Assembly: GCA_032095175.1 (NCBI GenBank)
Contig: DAMCZI010000007.1
Location: forward strand, 1 to 64,000
Origin: DAMCZI01 sp032095175
Lineage (GTDB): Bacteria; Bacillota; Clostridia; Clostridiales; Caloramatoraceae
Direction of reading: 5' to 3'
Length of the DNA: 64,000 nt
In this document: in pieces, positions 35,853 to 44,903 of the stretch
Position numbering within the stretch: the first letter of the stretch is position 1
How the letters are laid out: every line of letters begins with the position of its first letter
The notes under the pieces: model-generated
Seen by the model: only the letters and a program-made list of their open reading frames with translations
Database searches by the model: none
What the model was told of the DNA's origin: nothing
Program-made: the position numbers and the translations under genes

Positions 35853-36506
35853 TTATTTCATCTGTGCAATTATAAACATTATTGGCATTCCAAGAGAAGT
35901 GTATCTTGTTTCATATTCGGTCATGATGTTTGGTTCAAAACCGCTTTGATGAAGATCATAGGTTAGGTATATGATATCAAAGCCATTTTCTTTGAAATAT
36001 TCCTGTGAACTCTCAAACAGGTCTTTATCATCTGTTTTAAACCATATTTGAGAATTAGACTTTAAAAAGGTCTTGTATTTATTAAGAAATTTAGTATGTG
36101 TCAGCCTTCTTTTGTTATGCCTAAGTTTAGGCCAGGGGTTGCAGAAGTTTATATATATTCTTGAAATTTCATCCTTATCAAAAATCTTTTCAATAAATGC
36201 TATTTCCATAGGGATTAACCTAACGTTCCCCACACTTCCATCCTCTAAACCTAAATTATCCTCAACGCTTCTCTTGGCATATACTAAAACCTCATCCTTT
36301 ACATCAATTCCTATATAATTGATATCAGGATTATTTGCAGCATTTTCACCTATAAACTTTCCAGTTCCACAGCCAAGCTCAAGATATATAGGTCTATCGT
36401 TTTTAAATTCTTCCTTCCACGTCCCTTTATATTTATCAGGCTCTGTTATTACATATCCCGCAGCCTCAAGCTCAGGCCTTGCCCATCGCTTTTTTCTCAT
36501 CCTCAT
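35853..36506 (-). CDS. trmB: tRNA (guanine-N7-)-methyltransferase
   Basis: The 217-residue enzyme makes 7-methylguanosine at position 46 of tRNA using SAM. The SAM site is ELGCGTGKF (about 43-51) and IGIDVKDE. The family motif FCNPWPKLRHNKRRL is present, followed by FKTDDKDLF near the C-terminus. Length is normal. The ATG at 36506 follows GGAGG with a seven-base spacer. A monocistronic gene convergent with the Stn-like operon. Confidence 0.93.
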   Translation of the reverse strand: MRMRKKRWARPELEAAGYVITEPDKYKGTWKEEFKNDRPIYLELGCGTGKFIGENAANNPDINYIGIDVKDEVLVYAKRSVEDNLGLEDGSVGNVRLIPMEIAFIEKIFDKDEISRIYINFCNPWPKLRHNKRRLTHTKFLNKYKTFLKSNSQIWFKTDDKDLFESSQEYFKENGFDIIYLTYDLHQSGFEPNIMTEYETRYTSLGMPIMFIIAQMK

Positions 36507-36600
36507 AAACGTTCCTCCAAATCCTCGGTAAGCTAATAAAAAAATTATATAGTAAATTTCAATAAAAGGCTACCTTCAACCCCAATTTATAATTTAAAAT

Positions 36601-37995
36601 GGTACCAGTTCTCAACTCCTTCGTATGGAAATTAATTCCATATAAGATGGCATCCTTGCTAAATTGAGATTTTTAAAGGAATACTTACCAAAAACTGTGG
36701 GCATAATATCCAATGGAATCAAAACAAAGGAGTTGATATTATGCCTCGAGCAAAGCGTATCAAAAATGAAGAATTGAACTATATCTATCACGTAATGGAT
36801 AGAAGCAACAGTGGTATTCCCCTTTTCAGAGACAATAAAGACAAGGACAAATTCCTCTCCTTCATCAAAAAATATCAAGAAAAGTTTAACTTCAAGGTAT
36901 ACGCCTACTGCCTAATGACAACCCATGCACATCTCATAATCGATGCCAATTGTGCTGACATCTCACAGTTCATGCAACGTATTAATTTGTGCTACGCCCT
37001 GTACTTCAACACCAAGTATCATCGCCATGGCCATGTTTTCCAAGACAGGTTTAAGAGCAAGGTAGTGGATAAAGACAGTTACCTATTTGCTCTCTCTGCC
37101 TACATCCACAACAACCCTACCAGCATGAAAAAGTACAGAGAACACCCAGAGAAATTCAAGTATTCAACCCTTGGACTATACCTTGGGTTTAATGATGATC
37201 CCTATCAACTTGTAGACAAGGAATTCATTATGGGGCTTTTCAGCGAAAACGTAAAGAAGGCAAGAGAGGAATACTACGCATTTGTTAGGATCTGCAATGA
37301 CGAGAAGAAGTTGGATACCATTGAGTTTAAGGATGAAAAGAGCCAGTACAGAAGCGAAAGAAAGGTGCTGATTAGAAATTTTAAGCATGAAGATATAATT
37401 GAGTTTATTGCAAAGTACACAGGCGTTAGTAAGGAGTTGCTTCATTGGAAGAATAAAAAGGAAGCAACTAAAAGCAGAGCACTATGCGTATTTTTGATAA
37501 GGTATTACTGTAATTTTACCTTTAAGCAGATATGCGGAGTGATAGGAGGGCTTACCCTATCGAGGATATCTCAGCTAGAGGAAATTGGGTATAACCTTAT
37601 TAAGGAAGATGAACGGTATAAAAATATAATGAATGACTTTTTGAAAAAAGCCTCAACATCAAGTTAAACCTTAGTAATCCTAACAGAGCTTATGTATTAA
37701 AAATAGCTAAGTTAATACTTTAGGGAAAGCATTTTGCATGAGCTTTAAGGATAGTGGATATAAAACTGTATAGATAATTTTTAAAAAAAGATTTAAAATT
37801 TTGAGCAAAAAAGCTCCTTGAAAGGGAGTTTGTTATTTAAGGTGTAAAGGGGGACAAGCCTTAATTTTTTTTATTTTATTTTTGCTTATAGATGCTTAGT
37901 GCAAAAATCGATGTAACGTAAAATGGAAAATATCGAATAATTTGATGGCGAAAAAAGGCAAATTTTGCGAAGGAATTGAATTGAGAACTGGTACT
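36601..37995 (+). mobile_element. RAYT transposon-like element with terminal inverted repeats
   Basis: A single transposase gene lies between GTACCAGTTCTCAA (36602-36615) and its exact complement TTGAGAACTGGTAC (37981-37994). Just inside, CTCCTT at the left mirrors AAGG at the right. No direct target duplication was found, as expected for Y1-type enzymes. About 330 bases of non-coding DNA separate the gene from the right end, with a weak hairpin at about 37808-37835. The unit seems intact. Confidence 0.7.
36741..37667 (+). CDS. REP-associated tyrosine transposase (RAYT, Y1/HUH family)
   Basis: The 308-residue protein has the HUH nuclease signature THAHLI (His62, His64) and the catalytic-tyrosine context YIHNNPTSMK (Tyr121). 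The N-terminal MPRAKRIKNEELNYIYHVMDR is typical of RAYTs. The last 100 residues (about 215-308) resemble the DnaA C-terminal DNA-binding domain found fused to some transposases of this group. All catalytic residues are present, so it may be active. RAYTs act on single-stranded hairpins and mobilise REP palindromes. The ribosome site AAGGAGTTG can pair with the left terminal repeat. Confidence 0.9.
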   Translation: MPRAKRIKNEELNYIYHVMDRSNSGIPLFRDNKDKDKFLSFIKKYQEKFNFKVYAYCLMTTHAHLIIDANCADISQFMQRINLCYALYFNTKYHRHGHVFQDRFKSKVVDKDSYLFALSAYIHNNPTSMKKYREHPEKFKYSTLGLYLGFNDDPYQLVDKEFIMGLFSENVKKAREEYYAFVRICNDEKKLDTIEFKDEKSQYRSERKVLIRNFKHEDIIEFIAKYTGVSKELLHWKNKKEATKSRALCVFLIRYYCNFTFKQICGVIGGLTLSRISQLEEIGYNLIKEDERYKNIMNDFLKKASTSS

Positions 37996-38063
37996 ATATA
38001 CGGTTAAGAATAAATGTAGAATAAAGAGAGAGGGAAGGGATAAAATAAAGTGGGGTGATTTAT

Positions 38064-38219
38064 ATGGTTGTGCCGAGGTATTTGGCAAGGGATTTCAAAT
38101 ATGGTTTTGGAAATCTTAAAAGAAGCTATGAAGATAAGAAAAACTATCTTTTCTATGGGGACGAAAGAAATGTAGCGACCCATGCATTTAAAAGTTACTA
38201 CCATATAGAAGATAAATAA
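38064..38219 (+). CDS. 51-residue small protein of unknown function
   Basis: A complete frame begins at ATG 38064 with GGGGTGAT nine bases upstream and ends in TAA. The product starts MVVPRYLARDFKYGFGNLK and is rich in Tyr, Lys, Arg and Asp (net basic), without membrane segment or signal. It is directly followed by a hairpin (38218-38241), so start and end signals both look real. It lies just right of the RAYT element and may or may not belong to it. Confidence 0.55.
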   Translation: MVVPRYLARDFKYGFGNLKRSYEDKKNYLFYGDERNVATHAFKSYYHIEDK

Positions 38220-38241
38220 CCGAAAGCAGCTGCTTTCGGTT
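38218..38241. terminator. Terminator between the small ORF and lgt
   Basis: AACCGAAAGCAG and CTGCTTTCGGTT pair without a loop in an uninterrupted palindrome; T-rich sequence follows. Confidence 0.75.
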
Positions 38242-38258
38242 ATTTGTTATATAAGGTT

Positions 38259-39026
38259 TTAAAACCAATATTTTTTTCTTTTCTTTGATATTAGTAAAAA
38301 TACTAACCATATTGCAACTCCAGATAGACTTACAAGCTGGGCCACCCTTAATGGTCCAATCATAAGGCTGTCGGTTCTTAAACCTTCGATGAAGAAGCGC
38401 CCTATGGAATAAAGACCTATATATGAGAAAAAAGTTTTTCCATCCACTTTGGATTTTTTCAATATGCATATTAAGATGAAAAAGACTATAAGGTTCCATG
38501 CGGATTCATATAAAAAGGTTGGGTGATAGTAGTTTCCCTCTATAAACATTCCTCTTTGTATAAACTGAGGGAAATGACTTATGAATTCCTTAGACACAAC
38601 TCCGCCGTGGGCTTCCTGATTGAAGAAGTTTCCCCATCTTCCCATTGCCTGGGCAATAATTATCGAGGGGGCAGCGATGTCAGCATATTTAATAAAGGAT
38701 ATATCTTTTGCCCTTGTGTATAAAATAGCTGTCAGAATGCCAAATATAAGGCCTCCGTGGATTGCAAGTCCACCTGAGCGTGTGTTAAATATCTCTAGAG
38801 GATTATTCTTATAGTAGCCAAATTCAAATATTACATAATAAAGTCTTGCTCCCACTATTCCTATTGGAACAGAAAGTAAAATTATATCTAAGAATCTTTC
38901 AAAGTCCACACCTTTAACCCTGCATGTATATTGGGCTATAAAAACACCTAAAAGCAAGCCTGAAGCAATAAGTATTCCATACCATCTAATGGATACTCCA
39001 AATACTGAAAAAGCAACTGGGTTCAT
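38259..39026 (-). CDS. lgt: Prolipoprotein diacylglyceryl transferase
   Basis: The 255-residue membrane enzyme transfers diacylglycerol from phosphatidylglycerol to the lipobox Cys of lipoproteins. Family features: RWYGILIASGLLLG, the essential GARLYYVIFE, the TRSGGLAIHGGLIFG signature (RSGG/HGG) and the GRWGNFFNQEAHG Lgt motif. About seven helices. The ATG at 39026 follows GGGAGAG; the reading frame extends eight codons upstream with no ribosome site. Substrates in this window include PrsA-like (54.8 kb) and the 21.1-kb lipoprotein. A terminator separates it from murC. Confidence 0.93.
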   Translation of the reverse strand: MNPVAFSVFGVSIRWYGILIASGLLLGVFIAQYTCRVKGVDFERFLDIILLSVPIGIVGARLYYVIFEFGYYKNNPLEIFNTRSGGLAIHGGLIFGILTAILYTRAKDISFIKYADIAAPSIIIAQAMGRWGNFFNQEAHGGVVSKEFISHFPQFIQRGMFIEGNYYHPTFLYESAWNLIVFFILICILKKSKVDGKTFFSYIGLYSIGRFFIEGLRTDSLMIGPLRVAQLVSLSGVAIWLVFLLISKKRKKYWF

Positions 39027-39065
39027 ATTATTCTCTCCCTTCATTTGCAAATGATTTTAAAGTAA

Positions 39066-39095
39066 AGCCCCGGGTTTTACTGCCCGGGGCTAAAA
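39066..39095 (-). terminator. Terminator of murC
   Basis: AGCCCCGGG and CCCGGGGCT pair over eight bases immediately after murC. Confidence 0.8.
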
Positions 39096-39103
39096 AGCCT
39101 GTA

Positions 39104-40483
39104 TTAAAGAGCACTTGAAAGGAAATTCTCTCCAAGGGTATATATATCTCCTGCTCCCATGGTTATGAGAACATCCCCTTCTTTAAGGTTATCCTTAAGG
39201 TAATTTATTATCTCATCAAAGCCTCCAAGATATAGTGCATCAACTCCATTTTTACATATTCCATCACATAGAATCTTAGAGTTTATAACACCGGTATCCT
39301 TTTCTCTAGCTGCGTATATATCTGCCACTATAAGTTTATCTACTCCATTAAATGCAGTTGTAAACTCATTAAAGAGTGTAATTGTTCTAGTGTAGGTATG
39401 GGGCTGGAATACACAGTAAAGCTTTTTATGAGGATAGTTTTCTGCAGCTTTAATTGTTGCCATTACTTCTGTTGGGTGATGAGCATAATCATCTATAACG
39501 ATGACTCCCTTTGATTCACCCTTCTTTTCAAACCTTCTATGAGTGCCTCTGAATTCTAAAAGGCTCTCCTTCATTGTTTCAACATCAACTCCGAGAAGAT
39601 GGCTGCAGGATATTGCAGCAAGTGCATTTAAAACGTTATGTTCACCTGGCACGGAAAGCTTAAACTCTCCATATGGTTTGCCCATATATAAAACCTTAAA
39701 GGATGGGCAGCCAGTTTCATCATGTTCAATATCAATTGCCTGAAAGTCCCCTTCGCTTATTCCATAGGTTATCTTATTGCAGGAAACCTCATCGATTATG
39801 GATTTAACCTTTTTATCCTCAATACAGCCTATCAGTGTTCCATCCTTAGGTATAAGCATTGAAAACTTTTCAAAGGTTTCATAAATCTCGTTTATATCCT
39901 TATAGTAATCCAAGTGATCAGCATCGATGTTTAATATTATTCCTATATAAGGGAAGAATTTAAGGAAGCTTCCTTTATATTCGCAGGCCTCTGCGATAAA
40001 ATAAGGGCTTTTTCCTGGCCTTGCATTACCTCCTATTGCATCAACCTCTCCGCCAACCATTATAGTAGGATCCAAGTTAGCGTTAAGGAGTACAAGGGAC
40101 AGCATGGAAGTTGCTGTGGTTTTACCATGTGAACCTGATACTGCAATTGCCCTTTCAAATTTTTTCATCAGAAGTCCAAGAAATTCTGCTCTGTCAAATA
40201 TGGAAAGCCCAAGTCTTCTTGCTTCAACAAGCTCAGGATTGTCATCCTTAACAGCAGCTGTGTAGACTGCTATATCAGCTCCTTTTACATTTTCAGGGCT
40301 GTGTCCTATGTGAATCTCAACTCCAAGTTTTTCAAGCTTGTCTGTTAGGCGGGATTTACTTCTGTCTGAACCAGAAACCTTGTATCCATAATCAACAAGT
40401 ATTTCTGCAAGACCACTCATGCTTATTCCGCCTATACCTATAAAATGTACCCTTTTATCAGTATCTTTGTAAATGTCAAACAT
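39104..40483 (-). CDS. murC: UDP-N-acetylmuramate-L-alanine ligase
   Basis: The 459-residue ATP-dependent ligase adds L-Ala to UDP-MurNAc in peptidoglycan synthesis. The N-terminal Rossmann domain (GIGGISMSGLAEIL), the ATP loop GSHGKTTATSM (about 115-125) and the HRRFEKKG and DDYAHHPTEV motifs are all present. Length matches MurC. Start ATG follows AGGAGTG. The gene is divergent from purR across 380 bases of AT-rich DNA in which I recognise neither a gene nor a regulatory site. Confidence 0.95.
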   Translation of the reverse strand: MFDIYKDTDKRVHFIGIGGISMSGLAEILVDYGYKVSGSDRSKSRLTDKLEKLGVEIHIGHSPENVKGADIAVYTAAVKDDNPELVEARRLGLSIFDRAEFLGLLMKKFERAIAVSGSHGKTTATSMLSLVLLNANLDPTIMVGGEVDAIGGNARPGKSPYFIAEACEYKGSFLKFFPYIGIILNIDADHLDYYKDINEIYETFEKFSMLIPKDGTLIGCIEDKKVKSIIDEVSCNKITYGISEGDFQAIDIEHDETGCPSFKVLYMGKPYGEFKLSVPGEHNVLNALAAISCSHLLGVDVETMKESLLEFRGTHRRFEKKGESKGVIVIDDYAHHPTEVMATIKAAENYPHKKLYCVFQPHTYTRTITLFNEFTTAFNGVDKLIVADIYAAREKDTGVINSKILCDGICKNGVDALYLGGFDEIINYLKDNLKEGDVLITMGAGDIYTLGENFLSSAL

Positions 40484-40865
40484 ATAATTTCACTCCTAAA
40501 AATTCCATACTTAAATTATAGACAAAAATATTATAACATATTACTCTATTATACTAATATATTAAATTAGTTATTGATGTGTGTGTTTAAGAAGATATTT
40601 TTGGAAATTTACCTTTTAAAGGATATTGTTTTAAAAATTGCTATTTAAAAAGGGAAAGGTATTGAAATATAGACTGTGATACATTAGAATGAAATTTAGG
40701 TTGATTATATATTTTGTAAGTGTTTATTTGATAGTATAGGATTAAAATTGTTAATAATGATAGATATATTTACAAATATTTAATCTTAGGAATAATCACA
40801 ATAATGATATGTATAAATTGTAGAAAATATGACGAAAATACCAAATACGGATAGGAAGTGATATA

Positions 40866-41684
40866 GTGGAGAAATTGCACAGAAAAGAGAGAATTGCAGC
40901 GATTTTAAAAATATTATCTGATAACCCCAATAAAATACTTAGCTTAGGATATTTTTCAGATCAGTTCAATGCTGCACGTTCAACTCTAAGCGAAGATATA
41001 GCGATAGTTAAAAGAGTAGTTGAAGCCATTGGTGGAGGTTTCGTTGAAACTATCCCTGGCGCAGCTGGTGGAGTAAGGTATATACCTGGCATGGCATTAG
41101 AGGAAGAAAAAAGCTTTATAGAAGAGCTGTGCAGTATGCTTTCAAGCAAAGACAGAATTATTCCAGGTGGTTTCATTTATATGAATGATATTATCTACGC
41201 TCCTGATATAGCAAGTAAAATAGGAGTTATTTTTGCAGGTAAATTTAAGGACAAGGCTCCTGATTATGTTATAACCGTTGAAACTAAAGGTATCCCTTTG
41301 GCAATGATGACAGCAAGGGCCCTAAACATACCACTTATTATAGTAAGGCGTGACAGCAGGGTTACTGAAGGTTCTACTGTCAGCATAAATTATGTCAGCG
41401 GTTCATCAAAAAGAATACAGACAATGAGTCTATCCAAACGTTCTGTCAAAAAGGGTAGCAAGTGCATTTTTATAGATGATTTTATGAAGGCTGGTGGAAC
41501 CTCTGTTGGAATAATCGAGCTTATGAAGGAGTTTGAAAGCAGCGTTGTTGGAATAGGAGTTTTAATAGAGACACCTTCAACTGGAAAAAGGCTTGTTGAA
41601 GATTACACATCTCTTATGAAGCTTGATTCAATAGATGAAGAAAATGGAGAAATTAAAATACTACCTTCTGAATTGTTATATTAA
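40866..41684 (+). CDS. purR: Purine operon repressor
   Basis: The 272-residue regulator has a winged-helix N-terminus (about 5-75) and a phosphoribosyltransferase-like domain with the PRPP motif FIDDFMKAGGTSVG (about 202-215). In Bacillus PurR binds DNA, with PRPP as inducer, to repress purine genes. The start is GTG with AGGAAGTG upstream. It heads the conserved purR-spoVG-glmU-prs order. The stop codon lies inside a family B element (copy 5), so the last residues LLY and the stop come from the element or its insertion junction. Confidence 0.93.
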   Translation: MEKLHRKERIAAILKILSDNPNKILSLGYFSDQFNAARSTLSEDIAIVKRVVEAIGGGFVETIPGAAGGVRYIPGMALEEEKSFIEELCSMLSSKDRIIPGGFIYMNDIIYAPDIASKIGVIFAGKFKDKAPDYVITVETKGIPLAMMTARALNIPLIIVRRDSRVTEGSTVSINYVSGSSKRIQTMSLSKRSVKKGSKCIFIDDFMKAGGTSVGIIELMKEFESSVVGIGVLIETPSTGKRLVEDYTSLMKLDSIDEENGEIKILPSELLY

Positions 41685-41739
41685 TCGCATAAATATTTTG
41701 GGACGAGCGATGTAGAATCATTTATGTGAAACATATAGA
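41678..41739 (+). repeat. Family B element, copy 5 (internally deleted), overlapping the purR stop
   Basis: It begins TATTAATCGCA, like hairpin 1, then jumps to TAAATATTTTGGGACGAGCGATGTAG and CATTTATGTGAAACATATAG of hairpin 2. The second half of hairpin 1 and the linker are missing. The TAA of TATTAATCGCA is the purR stop codon. Confidence 0.7.
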
Positions 41740-41929
41740 AGAAAAAATTAAAAAGTGATATAGAACAAAATGACATGAAATAATTACCATATTTGGTTGA
41801 AATTTAGATTTAAAATTGAAGAAATTTAATATTATAATTAAAAATATCTAAATATTCCAATTATTTAGCAGGAAAAATGAATTATTTGAAGAATAATAAA
41901 TTAATAGCAACTTGGAAGGTGGTGAAATT

Positions 41930-42214
41930 ATGCAGATTACGGATGTAAGAGTAAGGAAAATTGCTAATGAGGGTAAAATGAAAGCTATTGTATCAGTAAC
42001 ATTTGATAATGAGTTTGTTGTTCATGATATCAAAGTTATTGACGGACAAAATGGACTTTTCATTGCTATGCCTAGTAGAAAGACTCCAGACGGAGAATTT
42101 AAGGACATAGCTCACCCAATCAACACTGAAACAAGAGAAAAGATTCAGGCAGCAATATTGTCAGAATACGAAAAAGCAAAGAATATCGCAGATACTGAAC
42201 CAGTTCAGGAGTAA
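41930..42214 (+). CDS. spoVG: SpoVG, RNA/DNA-binding regulator
   Basis: The 94-residue protein is SpoVG: MQITDVRVRKI at the start, then VSVTFDNEFVVHDIKVIDG and AMPSRKTPDGEFKDIAHPI, ending in a helix. SpoVG binds nucleic acid and affects sporulation, septation and capsule or virulence genes in Firmicutes. The ATG at 41930 follows GGAAGGTGG. It has its own terminator, so it is separable from glmU. Confidence 0.95.
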   Translation: MQITDVRVRKIANEGKMKAIVSVTFDNEFVVHDIKVIDGQNGLFIAMPSRKTPDGEFKDIAHPINTETREKIQAAILSEYEKAKNIADTEPVQE

Positions 42215-42243
42215 AGAGGAAGTTAAAAGCTTCCTTTTTATTT
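42214..42243 (+). terminator. Terminator of spoVG
   Basis: AGGAAG and CTTCCT pair over seven bases and are followed by TTTTTATTTT. Confidence 0.8.
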
Positions 42244-42250
42244 TAATGCT

Positions 42251-42341
42251 AAGTGGCAATTTGAATAGTTCTGGACAACCCAGGACTATCCAAATTGCCA
42301 CTTTTCATTTGGGGTGATGGTACCAAGCACCGTCACCCCAA
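42251..42341. repeat. Family C variant (copy 3) plus a second hairpin
   Basis: AAGTGGCAATTTGGATAGTC-like arms pair between 42251 and 42303 (AAGTGGCAATTTG with CAAATTGCCACTT). A separate hairpin (GGGGTGATGGT with ACCGTCACCCC, 42312-42341) follows. The AAGTGGCAA arm is shared with family C. Together they fill most of the 306-base gap before glmU. Confidence 0.65.
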
Positions 42342-42520
42342 AAAAACAGCCAATTTTAGCGATTATTATATTAATTTGGCTATAATCTTCATAATTAGTT
42401 TGTAACATTTCGTATTTATTATATAATTTTAGGTATTTAACATTGAATTATATAGCATGTTGAAATATAATAATATAGGTTGGAAATTTAACTTTTATTA
42501 TAATTATAGAGGTGCAATGT

Positions 42521-43894
42521 ATGAGGAATTGTTATGGTATTATCCTTGCAGCAGGTGAGGGTAAAAGAATGAAATCCAAGCTTCCAAAGGTTCTTCATAA
42601 GGTATGTGGAAAGCCGATGATAGATCATATAATCAAGGCCATGAAAGGTGCTGGCGTTGATGAATGTATTGTTGTTGTAGGCCATAAGGCAGAAGTAGTT
42701 AGGGAGCACCTTGGTGATAAAGTAAAAACTGCATATCAGGAAAAACAGCTTGGAACAGGCCATGCTGTTATGTGTTGTAATGACTTTTTAAAGGATAAAG
42801 AAGGCACAGTAATAGTGCTTGCAGGGGATGCCCCACTTATAACATCTGAAACAATATCTAAGGTTTTTGATTATCACATCAGCAACGGATGCGCTGCTAC
42901 AGTTTTAACTGCAGATGCCGAGGATCCTACCGGTTTAGGAAGAATCATCAGAAATCAGCACGGAGACATCGAAAGGATAGTAGAACACAAGGATGCTACA
43001 GAGGAGGAAAGGCAAGTAAAGGAAGTAAATTCTGCAAATTACTGCTTTAATATCTCTGATTTGTTAGACGCTCTTAAGAAGGTAAACAACAATAATGCCC
43101 AAGGAGAGTACTATCTAACAGATACAATAGAAATCCTTAAGAAGGCAGGAAAAAAGGTTGGAGCCTATAAGACTGATTTCATTGAGTTTATGGCAGTAAA
43201 TTCAAGGGTTCAGCTTCAGGAAGCAAGTGAAGCCATGAATAAAAGAACATTGGAAAGATTGATGACCGATGGTGTCACAATAATTGACCCTAAAAACACC
43301 TATGTGGATTCCAGTGCTGTGATAGGACAGGATACAACAATCTATCCAGGAACAGTAATAGAAGGAGAAGTTAAGATAGGTAAGGACTGCATAATAGGAC
43401 CAAATTCTAGAATAGTTGAAAGTTCCATAGGAAATTCTGTGGAAGTACAGTATTCTGTTATTGTGGAAAGTGCAGTTGGTGATGGAACACATGTTGGACC
43501 ATTTGCCTATATAAGACCAGAAAGTGTTATAGGAAGAAATACAAAAATAGGTGATTTTGTTGAGATTAAGAAGTCTCAGATAGGTGATGGAACTAAGATA
43601 TCTCATCTCACATATATAGGAGATGCAGAAGTAGGAGAAAGCTGTAATTTTGGATGTGGAACTGTAATAGTAAATTATGATGGTACTAAGAAATATAAAA
43701 CAAAAATAGGCGATCATGCATTTATCGGCTGCAATTCAAACCTTGTTGCTCCAGTAGAAGTTGGAGACAATACTTATATTGCAGCAGGCTCTACAGTTAC
43801 TGATAACGTACCCGGAGGCTCACTAGCTATCGCAAGGGCAAGACAGGTTAATAAAGAGGGCTGGGTCGAGAAAAAAAATATATGGAAAAAATAG
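42521..43894 (+). CDS. glmU: Bifunctional GlmU (GlcNAc-1-P uridyltransferase/GlcN-1-P acetyltransferase)
   Basis: The 457-residue enzyme makes UDP-GlcNAc for cell wall synthesis. The N-terminal pyrophosphorylase domain has LAAGEGKRMKSKLPKVLH (about 9-26) and GTGHAVMC. The C-terminal half is a left-handed beta helix with hexapeptide repeats (IGQDTTIYPGT, IGPNSRI, HVGPFAYIRP). ATG at 42521 follows AGAGGTG; the GTG three codons earlier is part of it. It is followed by prs after 16 bases. Confidence 0.95.
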   Translation: MRNCYGIILAAGEGKRMKSKLPKVLHKVCGKPMIDHIIKAMKGAGVDECIVVVGHKAEVVREHLGDKVKTAYQEKQLGTGHAVMCCNDFLKDKEGTVIVLAGDAPLITSETISKVFDYHISNGCAATVLTADAEDPTGLGRIIRNQHGDIERIVEHKDATEEERQVKEVNSANYCFNISDLLDALKKVNNNNAQGEYYLTDTIEILKKAGKKVGAYKTDFIEFMAVNSRVQLQEASEAMNKRTLERLMTDGVTIIDPKNTYVDSSAVIGQDTTIYPGTVIEGEVKIGKDCIIGPNSRIVESSIGNSVEVQYSVIVESAVGDGTHVGPFAYIRPESVIGRNTKIGDFVEIKKSQIGDGTKISHLTYIGDAEVGESCNFGCGTVIVNYDGTKKYKTKIGDHAFIGCNSNLVAPVEVGDNTYIAAGSTVTDNVPGGSLAIARARQVNKEGWVEKKNIWKK

Positions 43895-43910
43895 CGTAGG
43901 AGGAGAGGCA

Positions 43911-44864
43911 ATGATAACACACGGTAAAAACATCAAGATATTCACCGGAAACTCAAACCCAAAATTAGCTCAAGAAATTGCAGATGTTATTGGAGTTTCA
44001 ATAGGAAATTCTGAGGTAACAACCTTCAGTGATGGAGAGATATCTGTAAACATCAACGAAACAGTTAGAGGCGCTGATGTGTTTGTTGTTCAACCAACAA
44101 ATGCTCCTGTAAATGATAACCTTATGGAGCTTCTTATAATGATGGATGCTTTTAAAAGAGCATCAGCAGGAAGAATAACAGCAGTTATTCCATACTATGG
44201 ATATGCAAGACAGGACAGAAAGGCAAAGGCAAGAGATCCAATCACAGCAAAGCTTGTTGCAGATTTAATACATGCAGCAGGAGCAGACAGAGTTCTTACA
44301 ATGGACTTGCATGCTGCTCAGATACAGGGATATTTCAATATGCCTGTTGATCATCTTCTTGGAGCACCAATACTTGCAAAATACTTCCAGGGATTAAACA
44401 TAAACGAGGATGAGCTTGTTGTTGTTTCACCTGATATCGGCGGAGTTACAAGAGCTAGAAAATTTGCTGACAGACTTCATGCTCCAATAGCTATAATTGA
44501 CAAGAGAAGACCAAAGGCAAATGTTGCAGAAATAATGAACATCATTGGAGATGTTAAGGGAAAGACAGCTATACTTATTGATGACATGATAGATACTGCA
44601 GGAACAATAACAAAGGGTGCAGATGCACTTATGAAGCTTGGTGCTAAAGAAGTATATGCTTGCTGTACTCATGGTGTGTTATCAGGTCCAGCAATTGAGA
44701 GATTACAGAATTCCTGCTTAAAGGAAACAGTTATATTAAATACAATTGATCTTCCAGAAGACAAACAGATAGATAAGATAAAGGTTCTATCAGTTGCTCC
44801 TGTATTTGCAGAGGCGATAAAGAGAATTTATGAAGATCTTTCAGTTAGTATGATATTTGAATAG
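43911..44864 (+). CDS. prs: Ribose-phosphate pyrophosphokinase
   Basis: The 317-residue PRPP synthetase transfers pyrophosphate from ATP to ribose 5-phosphate. Signatures: FTGNSNPKLAQEIAD at the N-terminus, YARQDRKAKARDPI, the DLHAAQIQGYF site and the PRPP loop DDMIDTAGT (about 224-232). The start follows AGGAGGAGAGG. PRPP is the PurR effector, so the gene order purR-glmU-prs is functionally coherent. Confidence 0.95.
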   Translation: MITHGKNIKIFTGNSNPKLAQEIADVIGVSIGNSEVTTFSDGEISVNINETVRGADVFVVQPTNAPVNDNLMELLIMMDAFKRASAGRITAVIPYYGYARQDRKAKARDPITAKLVADLIHAAGADRVLTMDLHAAQIQGYFNMPVDHLLGAPILAKYFQGLNINEDELVVVSPDIGGVTRARKFADRLHAPIAIIDKRRPKANVAEIMNIIGDVKGKTAILIDDMIDTAGTITKGADALMKLGAKEVYACCTHGVLSGPAIERLQNSCLKETVILNTIDLPEDKQIDKIKVLSVAPVFAEAIKRIYEDLSVSMIFE

Positions 44865-44867
44865 TAT

Positions 44868-44897
44868 AAAAGGGGTGGGTTATCCACTCCTTTTTAT
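44868..44897 (+). terminator. Terminator of glmU-prs
   Basis: AAAGGGGTGG and CCACTCCTTTTT pair closely and are followed by ATTAT. Confidence 0.8.
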
Positions 44898-44903
44898 TAT
44901 AGA

